Shown piece by piece: positions 35,377 to 46,735 of a DNA stretch of 64,000 nucleotides (position 1 is the stretch's first letter; every line of letters begins with the position of its first letter). The notes under the pieces are model-generated. The model was given only the letters and a program-made list of their open reading frames with translations, searched no databases and was not told the origin of the DNA. Source of the stretch: Cryptomeria japonica (taxonomy: Eukaryota > Streptophyta > Pinopsida > Cupressales > Cupressaceae); contig NC_081411.1 of the NCBI RefSeq assembly GCF_030272615.1, forward strand, positions 156,884,971 to 156,948,970, read 5' to 3'. Both the position numbers and the translations under genes were made by a program.

Positions 35377-36588
35377 TTACATTTTCCAGGTTTTATTCAT
35401 ATATGCTTGAACAGTTTCAACATCAATCTTTCCTTCTGGAGTGACCGGTATGTCATCTGATATGTTCTTTCTTGTTCTGCAGAATCTGGCAATGTGACCC
35501 AGTTTGTTGCAATGATAGTAGACCATTCCAGGTGCTCTCCACGGTCCATTATTCATGTTATTGTTCTTCCTCCTGCATGTTGGAGTAGTGTGACCATGAC
35601 AATGACAAATCACATAGATTTCTCTCCATCCGGTTGCCGCTTGATAGCCACCGCTTCCTGACTGATGATTAAAAGTATTAAATCGGTTGGGATTTCGGTT
35701 CACAAAAGGTTCCGGACCAACTCCTTGAGTCCTCTTAGGATATCTTCCAATGTTGTTCATAACAGACTTGCATTTAGATGCTCTATGCCAAAACTTGTTG
35801 CATACATAACATTTACCATTGAACTTATTAGATCTAGGTACATTGTTTATAAAGTAAGGAAAATTATTGTAGGCTTTGCTCCTACACACATTAGCAGTAT
35901 GTCCTTCTTTAAGATAGTTAAAGAAAATAGGTTTTAACTTTTTCTTACCTTTACCTTTGAATGATGATTGCTTCTTCGATGCTTTAGCATTTGCACCAGA
36001 GGTCTCACCTTCTTCATGACCGGAGTAGCCAAGTCCATCAGTATTCTTGATAGGTTTGGCCGATTCAAGATTTTTCTCTAGCTTTACAGTACTCTTGTTG
36101 AACTTAGCAAGTATTTCCTTTGACTCAGAGAGTTCTTTGGAAATAGCAGCATTTGCTTCCATCAAGTTTGCATTCTCGGAGATGGCTGTGTTCAGTTCTC
36201 CTTGCATGTCTTCCTTTTCCACTTTGCTCACATGGAGTTGAGCAGTTAGGGCACTGATTTCTTGTTTTAACTTGGAGATCTCATGATCTCTGTCTTTTAC
36301 AAGATCTTCAACTTTCCTCTGGTTCTCAAGCTCTTCACACATTCGGATAGTTAGTCCTTCCAACTCCTTTCTTAGGTTGGAATTGGATTCATTCAACTTT
36401 TCTACTTCTTGAATTAGGGCTTCCATGTCTGCTTCATCAGAGGAACTGTTTTCAGTTAACTCCATCAATTTTTCAGCATGTTCTCTCCTTTTTGCCTGAG
36501 GTGCCTTATATTTGACCATAAGTTCATCATAAGCTTGCTCAGACTGAGTGAGTCGATGAGTAAGCTCCCTCATAGTGTATTCCCCCAT
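35377..36588 (-). pseudogene. Element 2 gag-like protein: coiled coil plus four zinc-knuckle sites
   Basis: 403 codons, open throughout. I start it at ATG 36588 (MGEYTMREL), because upstream in-frame codons lie in the PBS and LTR. Residues 15-190 are a long coiled coil (KLMELTENSSSDEADMEALI, KLKQEISALTAQLHVSK). A basic linker follows (FKGKGKKKLK). Four CX2CX4HX4C positions come next: FFNYLKEGHTANVC (first two Cys lost), CYVCNKFWHRASKC (intact), YVICHCHGHTTPTC and YYHCNKLGHIARFC (first Cys to Tyr). No standard capsid core is visible. It probably binds RNA and oligomerises. The Cys-to-Tyr changes fit methylcytosine decay. Confidence 0.8.
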
Positions 36589-36624
36589 ATCTCTTCCCAA
36601 GTGGTTAAACTTATAGAAAGGTTG

Positions 36625-36637
36625 GCTCTGATACCAA
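36625..36637 (-). other. Element 2 primer-binding site (initiator Met-tRNA)
   Basis: On the minus strand TGGTATCAGAGCC follows the LTR end (36639) after a two-base gap. Same primer as Copia 1. Confidence 0.9.
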
Positions 36638-36638
36638 T

Positions 36639-37786
36639 TGATAAATACTAAGAGGGGGGGTGAATTAGTATGCCAAAAATTACTGTACTTAAACACTTTA
36701 CTAGTCTAGCAGTAAACCTGTAAAAAAATTTAGCAAACAAAATGGTTAGCACACATGCAAACCAAATAGCTAATAATGAATTCACCCATAGAAGCACAAT
36801 CACCATAACATGAGATTTTGATGTGGAAACCCAAATGGGAAAAACCATGTTGAGATGAAACTCACAAGTAACTATCTGCAGAATAGGAACCAGACCGGTT
36901 AAGGTCATACAATGTTCTTTACCAGAACAGATCCTATTAGGAATCTCAGTCTTTGTTAAGAGATAAGTCCGATTAAAGACTACCTTGCTAGAGGATTTTA
37001 GATCCACAGATGTGAACTACCTTGTTAGAGGATTTACAAAAGGCTTTTTGGGCCTACCCGGTTAAGGGCTTCAGACTTGTCGAAAATGTGAGTAATCAAC
37101 AAGTGAGTGATCTAGAAAATAACACATATTGCTTGGTTAGATCCTTGATAGCTCGTTCCTAATGCATTCCAGCATTACTTCAGTCTTCAACAAATTCACA
37201 CTCTCCCTTCTCTCACAGACCTGAACTTATCTTCTACAATCACACTTACAAAAACTCATCAACCACCTTAAACCCTAGCAACACCCTAAAACCCTTACAG
37301 GAATCTGATTTCATGTTGGTCCAATAGGATTACAATACAATTTTTTGGGTACAATGCATCTGGACACTTTTGGTAACATGACACAAATACACTGCCAAAG
37401 TGTCGGCACCGCCAAAAAATCGGTGGATGGTAACTCATCACAAAATGTCGGTTGGTAACTCATCACAGAGTATTACCGATTCACACAAAATATCGGTTTA
37501 AGCAAAATACCGGTTGCCGGTTTGACAAAATGAAGACTAGGAAATATGAGTTGTGCCACTTCGTTCCTTTGTACCGCTTGAGATCCTCGAACTGCTTGGG
37601 GTCTTAATACTGCTTGAGATCGGTAAACACTTTCTACAAAACACCGATAGTCTAAAGACTATAATACATCATACCGGTTGGAACAAATATCTGTTGAGCT
37701 TTAACTCATACATACAAAAAGTGATCTCAAATCAAGTGTGTGTCCATCAATGACAATCACAACATCAATCATAAAAAATTCCAACA
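36639..37786 (-). repeat. Element 2 LTR (5' in element sense), TATA region deleted
   Basis: 1148 bp, TGATAAATACTAAG to TTCCAACA. Compared with the other LTR about 16 bp are missing near 37297-37303, exactly where the TATA-like box should be. This is the LTR that would drive transcription. Confidence 0.9.
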
Positions 37787-37791
37787 CATCA

Positions 37792-38536
37792 CTTGTCAAA
37801 CAGCTTGGAATTGTACATACCCATGAAAGAAATCAAGTGTGTAATTCCTATACTCACAATTGAGATCAATCCTATAGCCTTACAAATTTAATAGCATCAT
37901 ATGTTTTAGAACTTAGGTAGTACCCTTAGGGTTAGGTAAAGCTCTTACACTTGATTTTTAGTGAAGCCTCGTTGTTTGTTCACTTGGAGTCTCTCTTATG
38001 CTGACAATGGTCTAACTTAGCTATATCAAAACTAAACTACTGATGTTCTATTGTATGATGTTCTATTCATAACTTTAAATTTAATATATCATTTTATTAG
38101 CCCACCATATGACCCCTTAGGTGTCATTAGAGGTCGTATTGTTTCCTAAGAGGTCATATGGTGTCCTCTGACCCCTTAGGGCACCATATGACCCCTTAAG
38201 ACACCATACAACCCATAACAACACCATATGGTGTCCTAAGGGGTCATAGGATGCTATATGACCCCTTGGGACACCAATGACCCATAATAACACCATATGG
38301 TGTTCTATGAACCCTTAGGACACCATTTGGTGTCATTATAGGTCCTATGGTGTGCTAAGGGATAATATAGTGTCATATGATCCCTTAGGACACCCTATGA
38401 TCCCTTACATGTTGTTAGGGGTCATATTGTGTTCTAAGGGTCATATTGTGTCCTCGATTCGATCTCTCTTCCTCTCCCCCCCTCCTTCTTCTCTCCCTCT
38501 CCCTCTCTCCCTCTCCCTCTCCCTCTCCCTCTCCCT

Positions 38537-38583
<47 letters not shown>

Positions 38584-39660
38584 TCTCCCTTCCTCCATAC
38601 CCATCCCTCTCTCTCTCTCCCTCTCCCCCCTTCTTCCTTCCTCCATACCCCATCCCTCTTTCTCTTCTTCTCTCCCTCCCTCTTTCACTTCTTTTGTAAT
38701 TCCTATAGTCACAATCGAGATCAGTCCTATAACCTTGCAAATTTAATAGCATCACATGTTTTAGAACTTAAGCAATACTCTTAGGGTTAGGTCAAGCTCT
38801 TACACTTTCTTTTTAGCAAAGCCTCGTTGTTTGTTTGCTTGGAGTCTCTCTTATGCAGACAATGGTCTAACTTAGCTATATCAAAACTAAACTACTGATG
38901 TTTTATTGTATTATGTTCTATTCATAACTTTAAATTTAATATATCATTTTATTAGCCCACCATATGACCCCTTAGGTGTCATTAGATGTCGTATTGTTTC
39001 CTAAGAGGTCATATGGTGTCTTGTGACCCCTTAGGACACCATATGACCCCTTAAGACACCATACAACATATAACAACACCATATGGTGTCCTAAGGGGTC
39101 ATAGGATGCCATATGACCCCTCGGGACACCAATGACCCATAACAACACCATATGGTGTTCTAAAGGGTCATATGGTGTTTTATGACCCCTTACGACACTA
39201 TTTAATGTTGTTATAGGTCCTATGGTGTGCTTAGGGATAATATAGTGTCATATGACCCCTTAGGACACCCTATGACCCCTTAGATGTTGTTAGGGATCAT
39301 ATTGTGTTCTAAGGGTCATATTGTGTCCTCTCTCTCTCTCTCCATACCCCATCCCCCTCTCTCTCGCTCTCTCCCCTTCTCCCTTCCTCCATACCCCATC
39401 CCTCTTTCTCTTCTTCTCTCCCTCCCTCTTTCTCTTCTTCTATAATTCCTATTAGCCCACCATATGACCCCTTAGGTGTCATTAGAGGTCGTATTGTTTC
39501 CTAAGAGGTCATATGGTGTCTTGTGACCCCTTAGGAGACCCTATGACCCCTTAAGACACCATACAACACATAACAACACCATATGGTGTCCTAAGCGGTC
39601 ATATGGTGTTATATTACCCCTTATGACATTATTTGGTGTCGTTATAGGTCCTATGGTGTG
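37792..39660. repeat. About 855-bp tandem unit with CCCCTTAGGACAC satellite-like core
   Basis: Two long copies start near 37841 and 38696 (GTAATTCCTAT-type start, GCCTCGTTGTTTGTT inside). A third, shortened copy starts near 39440. Each ends in 350-400 bp of a word of about 20 bp alternating in both orientations, CACCATATGACCCCTTAGG and CCTAAGGGGTCATATGGTG, followed by a CT-rich tract. No coding content. Confidence 0.8.
38458..38690. repeat. (CCCTCT)n/(CT)n microsatellite
   Basis: Hexamer CCCTCT units grade into a pure CT run (about 38548-38582) and CT-rich sequence with CCTCCATACCC words. Confidence 0.9.
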
Positions 39661-39669
39661 CTATTTGGT

Positions 39670-39864
39670 GTTTTTATAGGTCCCTCCCTCTCCCCACTCC
39701 TCTCCCTCCTTCCCTCCTCTTCTCTCCCTCCTTCCCTCCTCTTCTCTCCCTCCTTCCCTCTCTCTCTCTCTCTTCCTCTCCCTCTCTCTTCCTCTCCCTC
39801 CTCTCCTCCTTTCTCTCTCCCTCTCTCTCCTTCCCTGTCTCTCTCTCTCTCCCTCCCTCTACCT

Positions 39865-39897
<33 letters not shown>

Positions 39898-40027
39898 CCT
39901 CTCTCCCTCTCCCTCCTTCCCTCTCTCTCTCTCTCTTCCTCTCCCTCTCTCTTCCTCTCCCTCCTCTCCTCCTTTCTCTCTCCCTCTCTCTCCTTCCCTG
40001 TCTCTCTCTCTCTCCCTCCCTCTACCT

Positions 40028-40065
<38 letters not shown>

Positions 40066-40110
40066 TCTCCCTCTCCCTCCTTCCCTCATTCTCTCTTGCT
40101 CCCTCTCTCC

Positions 40111-40143
<33 letters not shown>

Positions 40144-40567
40144 CCTCCCTCTCCCTCCCCCCACTCTCCCTCTCCCTTCCTCCATACCCCTTCTTCTCTC
40201 CCACCCTCCCCCCTCTTCTCTCCCTCTCTCCCTCCCTCCCTCTCTCTACCTTCCCTCTCCCCTCTCTCTCTCTCCCTCTCTCTCCCTCACCCTCCTTTCT
40301 TCTCTCTCTCTTCCTCTCCCTCCTCCCCTCCTTTCTCTCTCCCTCTCCCTCCTTCCCTCTCTCTCTCTCTCTTCCTCCCCCTCCCCTTCCCGCCCCCCTC
40401 TCCTCTCCCTCCCTCGCCCCTACTCTTCCTCTCCCTTCCTCCATACCCCCTTCTGCTCTCCCACCCTCCCCCCTCTTCTCTCCCACCCTCCACCCTCTTC
40501 TCTCCCTCTCTCCCTCCCTCCTTCCCTTCCACCCCTCCTCCTCTCTCCCTCCCTCCTACTCTCTCCC

Positions 40568-40616
<49 letters not shown>

Positions 40617-40630
40617 CCTCCCTTTTTATT
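39670..40630. repeat. Near 1-kb polypyrimidine tract
   Basis: Almost pure C/T on the plus strand. A block of about 130 bp beginning CCCTCCTTCCCTCTCTCTC at 39748 recurs at 39911 (period 163). The long open frames on both strands come only from the sequence bias. Confidence 0.93.
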
Positions 40631-40659
40631 CACATTTTTTCTACTACCAATAGCGTGTA

Positions 40660-40925
40660 TAGGATACTGAACCTATTAGTTCATTGCCCCGCCATAACTT
40701 TTTTAAGGCGTAGGAGCGCATACGTGGTACTTATTACTTGTAAGTGTGTACGAGATAATGAGCCCATTATTCTCTACCCCGAGATAACATTTTTTAGGCT
40801 TAGGAGAGTGTACTTGCTACTTATTAGTACAAAATGGGAAAGCAAAATACCATTGGGCTTGCCAACATTTTATGGACTAATAGCGCGTACGCGGTTATTA
40901 ATGTAGTGCGTACATGGTACATAGA
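40660..40925 (+). promoter_or_regulatory. GCGCGTACGCGG motif cluster upstream of the transposase
   Basis: Two diverged units of about 100 bp (AGGCGTAGGAGCGCATACGT near 40708, and TTAGGCTTAGGAGAGTGTAC near 40796) and TAGCGCGTACGCGG at 40881-40894. The same GC-rich words occur at both transposon ends, so this may be a control site for the adjacent gene. Confidence 0.5.
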
Positions 40926-43900
40926 CATAGTTTTAGTTGCCCAAGAGCCTCAATGACCTCAAAAGAAGTTTTTGAGGTCATTGAAGGCCCCACTGGAATT
41001 GTCTCTGCACTTCTATCACTGTTTTGTACATAGAAGTAAGTGAATTTTTTGTTTTTGCATGATTTCAAATAATTGAATTGTTGTTCTTATTAGTTTTGTC
41101 AATAGTATTGTGATTGTTTAATAGTTTGATTCCAAAAAATAGTGATAAGATGCATATTTATGATTATTTGTTTTTTTATGAACTTTTGTTTACATATATA
41201 TGTAATATGATTCTATTTAGGACAACCGATATCAACCATGGGAAAGAACAAGTGAGGAACGATGGAATAACGAGAGGTTGAAAAGGAAAGACAATGGCAG
41301 CGTATGAAGAAATTACATGACATAAGAATAATGGGAGAAGAAGGTATGTCATCCTCAACATCTCAATTCAATTTACCAAATGAACATAATGCACCTAATG
41401 CAATTGAAGAAGAGACATTTGATTTGACGTATGAACCTAATGCAATTGAAGAAGATACCACATTGAATAATCAATTAAATGATGAAAATACACCTTCTCT
41501 ATTTGATGAATTGAATGTACATAATGCATCGATGTTAACACCTCCTAGAATCATTCATAGGAAGCCAAAGTATCTAATTGAAATTGATGAGAATATATTG
41601 AAGCCGATTCCCAATAAAATGAATGAATGAACTTGTAGGAGAATGGTTAAAACAATATGGAAAAACTTTTTTGAAAACTTAAATCAAACCGCAAGATGTC
41701 AATTAATTGTTCAAATGATTAAAAATTTGAATTTTAGAGAGACAATGAAAATTCTAGGCCTAAGATCATCTGAAAGTAACAGTGAAAGAACTATTGTGAG
41801 AAATCTATTTGATGCATATCAATCTATTGGTTCAAAATCACATACTAAAGATTCTAATGCTACTCGATGTGTCATTATATCAACCATAATGAGCAAGAAA
41901 ATAAAAAAAGATCATTTGATAAGAAAAACAAGTAAGTCATTAAATGTTAGTAGAACAACATTAAGTAAAGTATTAAAGGGGCAGGAAAAAATAGAGGAAC
42001 CTAACAATAATTCTCTTTGAGCATTCTTAGGTAGACTACCACATAAAGACAAGGTTGTTGTTGATGCACTAAGAACATTAATTGAATTTTTTTGGCATGA
42101 CAACACAAGAGGTTCGCCCAACCAAAGAGATGTTGTTAGAAGACAAATTGGGTCTCAAAATCATGAGCCACATGCCAAAAACTATTTGGATATGACTCAA
42201 ACTAAATTTTATGAAAGATTCCTTCAAAAGTTTCCTCAAATAAGAATTTCTCAAAGATTTTTTGAAATGACAAAACCTTTTTATATTAAGATTAATCATA
42301 TACGCACCACGTGTTGTTGTAGGATGCATGTATTGAATTTTCCAGGCACTATGATGTTTTTCGTCACATTTGTTCTACTTTGCACAGTAACGATGTTTTG
42401 CAGGAATGCAATATACAAGCACCTCCTAATTTGGTAAGAGAAATTATTTCAAGTGTGCTATGTAATAGATATGATGGTTGCATTTATTATAAGATGCCTT
42501 GTTTGGAAGGTTCTTGCACTATATGTGGTGGTTTGCAACGTTTACCAAGATGCGTACATTTGGAGAGCACACATGAAATGGGTATGAAACTAGTTTCTTT
42601 TGGAAAATACAAGACAATCACATATGGAGTTAAAGATGGAAAAGATTTGAAGAGATGTGAAATGGTGAAAAATGATATATGTGTAGCTGAATTTATGAAA
42701 ATGTTTCAAGAGAAACTAGTTTATGAGTACATAATCCATACACATAGAGCACGATGGTGAGATGAGAAATTCAAGTTATGTAAAGACACATTTCCTCTTG
42801 GCACCATTGTCTCTATCGTTGATTTCACTGAAAATTATACACTACAACCTCAAAATGAAGTGCAATCTATGTATTATCACTCTACACGAGTTTCTATTTT
42901 TGTATACATAGCATTCATGCATGCAGATGATAGCACAAAGGAGGATAGAAAGGTTGTAAGAGAGTATCACTTCTACATAAGTGATGATTGTACTCATTCA
43001 TAAAAGTTTCTACAAGGATGCTTTAAATTTTTCTATGATAGTTTAAGGGAAAGGAACATACGATACAACCAACACTTAATATGGTCAGATAATTGCACCG
43101 CACAATTCAAGAATGCAAGGATGTTTTATTGGTTGACAAGGATGCATATGACAAGCGGTGTACAACATTTTTGGAATTTCATTGAGGCTAGACATGGTAA
43201 GGGAGAGAACGATGGTGTAGGATCATGTGTGAAAAAAGTCCTAGCTAGAGAAGAATTTAAGTATGAAGGTGGTGCTGAGTTGATAGATACAGAAACAATT
43301 GTGCAATGGTGTAAGTCTATGATGGGTCCAGGTAATCTAGGTACATCAATGGTTCATAGATATTTTTGGTTGATCATTGAATCTAACATTGAAAACTATT
43401 TAGATTGTTGTACAGTTGCAGGATTGAGTGACATGAACTCATTTATGAGTTCAAATTCAAGTTCACTGGTAATTTATACAAGACAAATGGTATGTTTTTG
43501 CTCTTCATGCATGTATTGTTTGTGGGAAGAATGTGAATCACAAGAGTGGGTTGACAAATGGTCTTGTAGACCGTTGGTTCCCATTGATTCATATCAAATT
43601 CCCAAAGCACTACAATTGAGCCAGATGGAGACATCAGTGGATTTTGACCATGTATCCGACCTAGTGGATTCAAGTGATTTTTTGAGTTAATTTTTTTGCA
43701 TGTATTCTTTTTGGTTCATTTTGTTGTACATCATACTTTATTTTGGGTATAAATTAACACTTTATTAAATGCAGGTCATGTGTATGTAGTTGTTGCAGAA
43801 GAGAACAATGAAGAAGGAACATATCACTATTTGTGTCATTGTGTTGAGCCAAAAATAAAATTGACAACTACAATCATTCATGGAGAGGGTATTGAGTACC

Positions 43901-44127
43901 CAATAGGGTTTGTTGTCATGACAGGAACATGGCTTCCGAGATACCTTATCAATAATTATGATGTTTGGTTGTTTGAGGACTTTGAAACACACAAAGATAT
44001 TCTTCATTTCTCTAACCTTGTTGTTGCAACAAATATTTATTTGATTAAGTATCGTGGTAGACCTCATAACAAGATTTTATGTAAAGTTCATGAATCTAAC
44101 CATGAGGCAATACTTGACACAATATAG
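40926..44127 (+). pseudogene. DDE-type transposase gene with two introns (decayed)
   Basis: A 5' exon ends at 41035 with a consensus donor (GTAAGT at 41036). The acceptor is TTTAG at 41216-41220. The main exon runs to 43685, then an intron 43686-43774 (GTTAAT to GCAG), then the last exon to TAG at 44125-44127; the join restores phase (FLS to HVYVVVAEE). About 930 codons, with stops at 41628, 42018, 42758 and near 43001 and a frameshift near 42332. A helix-rich part with RTTLSKVLKG comes first. Then HDNTRGSPNQRDVVRRQIG, HAKNYLDMTQTKFYERFLQK and a Cys-rich RTTCCCRMHV. Catalytic candidates: Asp in VDFTENY (42821), Asp in WSDNCTAQFKN (43088), Glu in FIEARHGKGENDG (43184), spacings 89 and 32. The DFxENY...HGKG..DG pattern occurs in transposase-like proteins of other eukaryotes. 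Superfamily unresolved. Confidence 0.72.
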
Positions 44128-44242
44128 GTTAGAGCCGATCTTGAAGGCTCACTTGATTGATTCTACGGTTCAGAGTAGAATGATTTTGAGAAGTTTGTAT
44201 AAATCATTGACGAATTATTCTATATTCTTTTTTTGTATATAT

Positions 44243-44580
44243 AAATGCCCATGAGATGATTTTTACATGTTTAGGGGCATAATTTTGTTTATTTAAATGG
44301 AAATGAGATTATTTGTACATATGTACATGCCAAATTTTGTATATTAAAATGGCGATGAGCTGAATTACACATATTGTAATGCTAAATTTTGTATAAAAGC
44401 CCATGAGATGATTTGTATATTAAAATGGCGATGAACTGAATCACACATATTGTAATGCCAAATTTTGTATAAAAGACCATGAGATGATTTTTAAGACATT
44501 TTTTTGTATAATAAAATAGCCAAGAGCTGATTTGACCATATTTAGAGGCAAATTTTTTAATAATATGTGACAATGTTTTG
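44243..44580. repeat. 76-bp tandem repeat 3' of the transposase
   Basis: Two close copies (about 44347-44422 and 44423-44498) start AAATGGCGATGARCTGAAT and hold ATTGTAATGC and TTTTGTATAAAAG. Diverged copies flank them. Likely noncoding. Confidence 0.75.
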
Positions 44581-44749
44581 TGACTATTTTGTGTGTCAAT
44601 GTTTTGTGACTATGTTTTGAGTATATGTGATGTGTCCCTGGTCAATCATGAGAATTCTTGATTCTTGTATAATCATGGAGAATTATTTGAGTCATTATCG
44701 AGTCATAGGGGTCATAGATTGAGACTAGATACAATTTGAGCAAAAAATG

Positions 44750-46390
44750 TCATTGTTGTCAAAAACATTGTCAAAAAAGTTGTCAAGCAACTTCTACATT
44801 GCATCAGTAGGGTATGATTCTTGACATTTTGAGGCTTTAGGATGCATGACAGGGGCATTCCTAGTGTAAAACTACCCACCCGAATGTGCTCGTGACATCG
44901 GTTTGTGCACATGACTAACTGAATCAATTATAGCCAATCCTGCAACTTTGCATTGCATGCAACTAACGATTTTTGCAATTGGCGAAAAAATGCTACCAAT
45001 TTAAAATGGCTCAGAGTCCTCAAAAATCAAGATAGGTCATTTTAGAGGAGCCTCACATGACCCCACTTCAAATGGATCAACCATATGTGTCTTGGATTGG
45101 AAGAAATAGTCTTTCAAATTTTGACAATTTTTTGGACTCATGGCACTTGAGAGATCGCCCCGATACGGTATGACTCTCAATGTTTCAACACTTTGGGATG
45201 CATGATAGGGGCATGCCTAGCATAACACTGCCCACCTAGATGCACTTGTGATGCCAATTTACGCACATGACTAACTGAATCAATTCTAGCCAATCTTGCA
45301 ACTTTGCATTGCATGTAATTGATGGTTTTTGCAGCAGGCAAAAAAATGCTACCAATTGAAAATGGCTCTGAGTCGTCAAAAATTGAGATAGGAAATTGTA
45401 GAGGAGCTTCACACGACCTCATGGGTTCAAACGGATCAACCATATGTGTCGTGGATTTGAAGAAATAGTCTATCAAATTTTAACAATTTTTTGGACTCAT
45501 GACACTTGAGAGATTGCCCCGGTACGATATGACTCTCGACGTTCTGACACTTTGGGATGTATGATAGGGGAATGCCTAGCATAAAAATTCCCACCCAAAC
45601 ATTCTCATGACATTGGTTTGTGCACACGACAAACTGAATCAATTCTAGCCAATCTTGCAACTTTGCATTGCATGCAACTAACGACTTTTGCAGCAGGCGA
45701 AAAAATGCTACCAATTGAAAATGGCTCCGAGTCATCAAAAAATGAGATAGGTCATTGTAGAGGAGCCTCACATGACCCCATGGGTTCAAATAAATTGACC
45801 ATATGTGTCCTATATTTGAAAAAATAGTTCGTCAAACTTTGACAATTTTTTGGACTCATGGCACTTGAGAGATCGTTCCGATACGGTATGACTCTCGATG
45901 TTCTGACGCTTTGGGATGCATGAAAGGGGCATGCCTAGCATAATCCTCCCACCTAGATGTGCTCATGATGTTAGTTTGTGCACATGATGAACTGAATCAA
46001 TTATAGCCAATCTTGCAACTTTGCATTGCATGCAACTCACAGTTTTTACAATAGGCGAAAAAATGCTACCAATTGAAATTCACTCCGAGTTGTCAAAAAC
46101 TGAGATAGGCCATTGTAGAGGAGCCTCATGTGACCTGATGAGTTCAAATGGATTGACCATATGTGTCCTGGAATTGAAGAAATAGTCTGTCAAATTTTGA
46201 TAATTTTTTGGACTCAGGGCACTTGAGAGATCGCACTGGTATGGTATGACTCTCGATGTTCTCGTGCTTTGGGATGCATCACAGGGGCATGCCTAGCATA
46301 AACCTTCCCACCTAGACATGCTTGCGATGTCAGTTTGTGCATGCAATGAGCAAAATTTGACCATTGCGAGCGTAAGGGTGCTCTCGCACC
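44750..46390. repeat. About 360-bp tandem repeat, roughly 4.5 copies
   Basis: The phrase GACAATTTTTTGGACTCATG recurs near 45121, 45480 (as TAACAATTTTTTGG), 45839 and 46198, giving a period of 359-360. Each unit also holds TTTGGGATGCATGA, AACTTTGCATTGCATG and a CGACTCGGAG-type block. It fills the space between the two convergent genes. Short minus-strand frames recur in each unit but show no conserved protein pattern. Confidence 0.85.
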
Positions 46391-46735
46391 GAACACATAT
46401 TGTTGTTTATATCATATTGTCGATTTTTGTTGTTTATATTCATATTGTTGATTACATATGCAAATATTCATTTAAATTTATAAAAAGGATAATGATCAAT
46501 TAAATTTATAAAAGTACAACCACAAAATACAACAAATACAAAATAGTGAACTTAGTACACATTTATTGGATCGAATATTGACATTTATATATATATATAA
46601 AAGACATGTTTGCCAAGTCAATATAAGTATTACAAAATTGTGGCATATGCCATGTCCAAATCGATATACAACAAAAATGTAGAATATATCTACATGTATT
46701 GGTCATTCTATGACCAAAACTAACACTATATGATC
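46391..46735. other. AT-rich intergenic segment
   Basis: No coding content. A short TA run lies at about 46586-46600. It lies just 3' of the accessory gene. Confidence 0.4.

Larger units (their letters stand above)
30068..37786 (-). mobile_element. Element 2: Copia-like LTR retrotransposon without pol, minus orientation
   Basis: Direct LTRs at 30068-31234 and 36639-37786, initiator Met-tRNA PBS, polypurine tract GCCAAAGGGGGAGAT and TSD CATCA. The internal 5.4 kb encodes a coiled-coil protein with zinc knuckles and a second large Lys/Glu-rich protein. I see no protease, integrase, RT or RNase H, so it is non-autonomous. Its LTR ends, PBS and PPT match those of Copia 1, so a SIRE-like relative probably mobilised it. 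Confidence 0.88.

Noticed and set aside
38098-39660. CRISPR-like array of short repeats
   Set aside because: Words alternate in both orientations without unique spacers of constant length; a eukaryotic satellite inside a plant transposon.
39658-40653. 331-codon plus-strand open frame and several long minus-strand frames
   Set aside because: They lie entirely in the CT tract and read as Leu/Ser/Pro or Arg/Glu/Gly repeats; sequence bias removes stops on both strands.
44800-46396. Recurring minus-strand frames of 60-117 codons
   Set aside because: They repeat with the 360-bp units but shift phase between units and show no conserved protein pattern.
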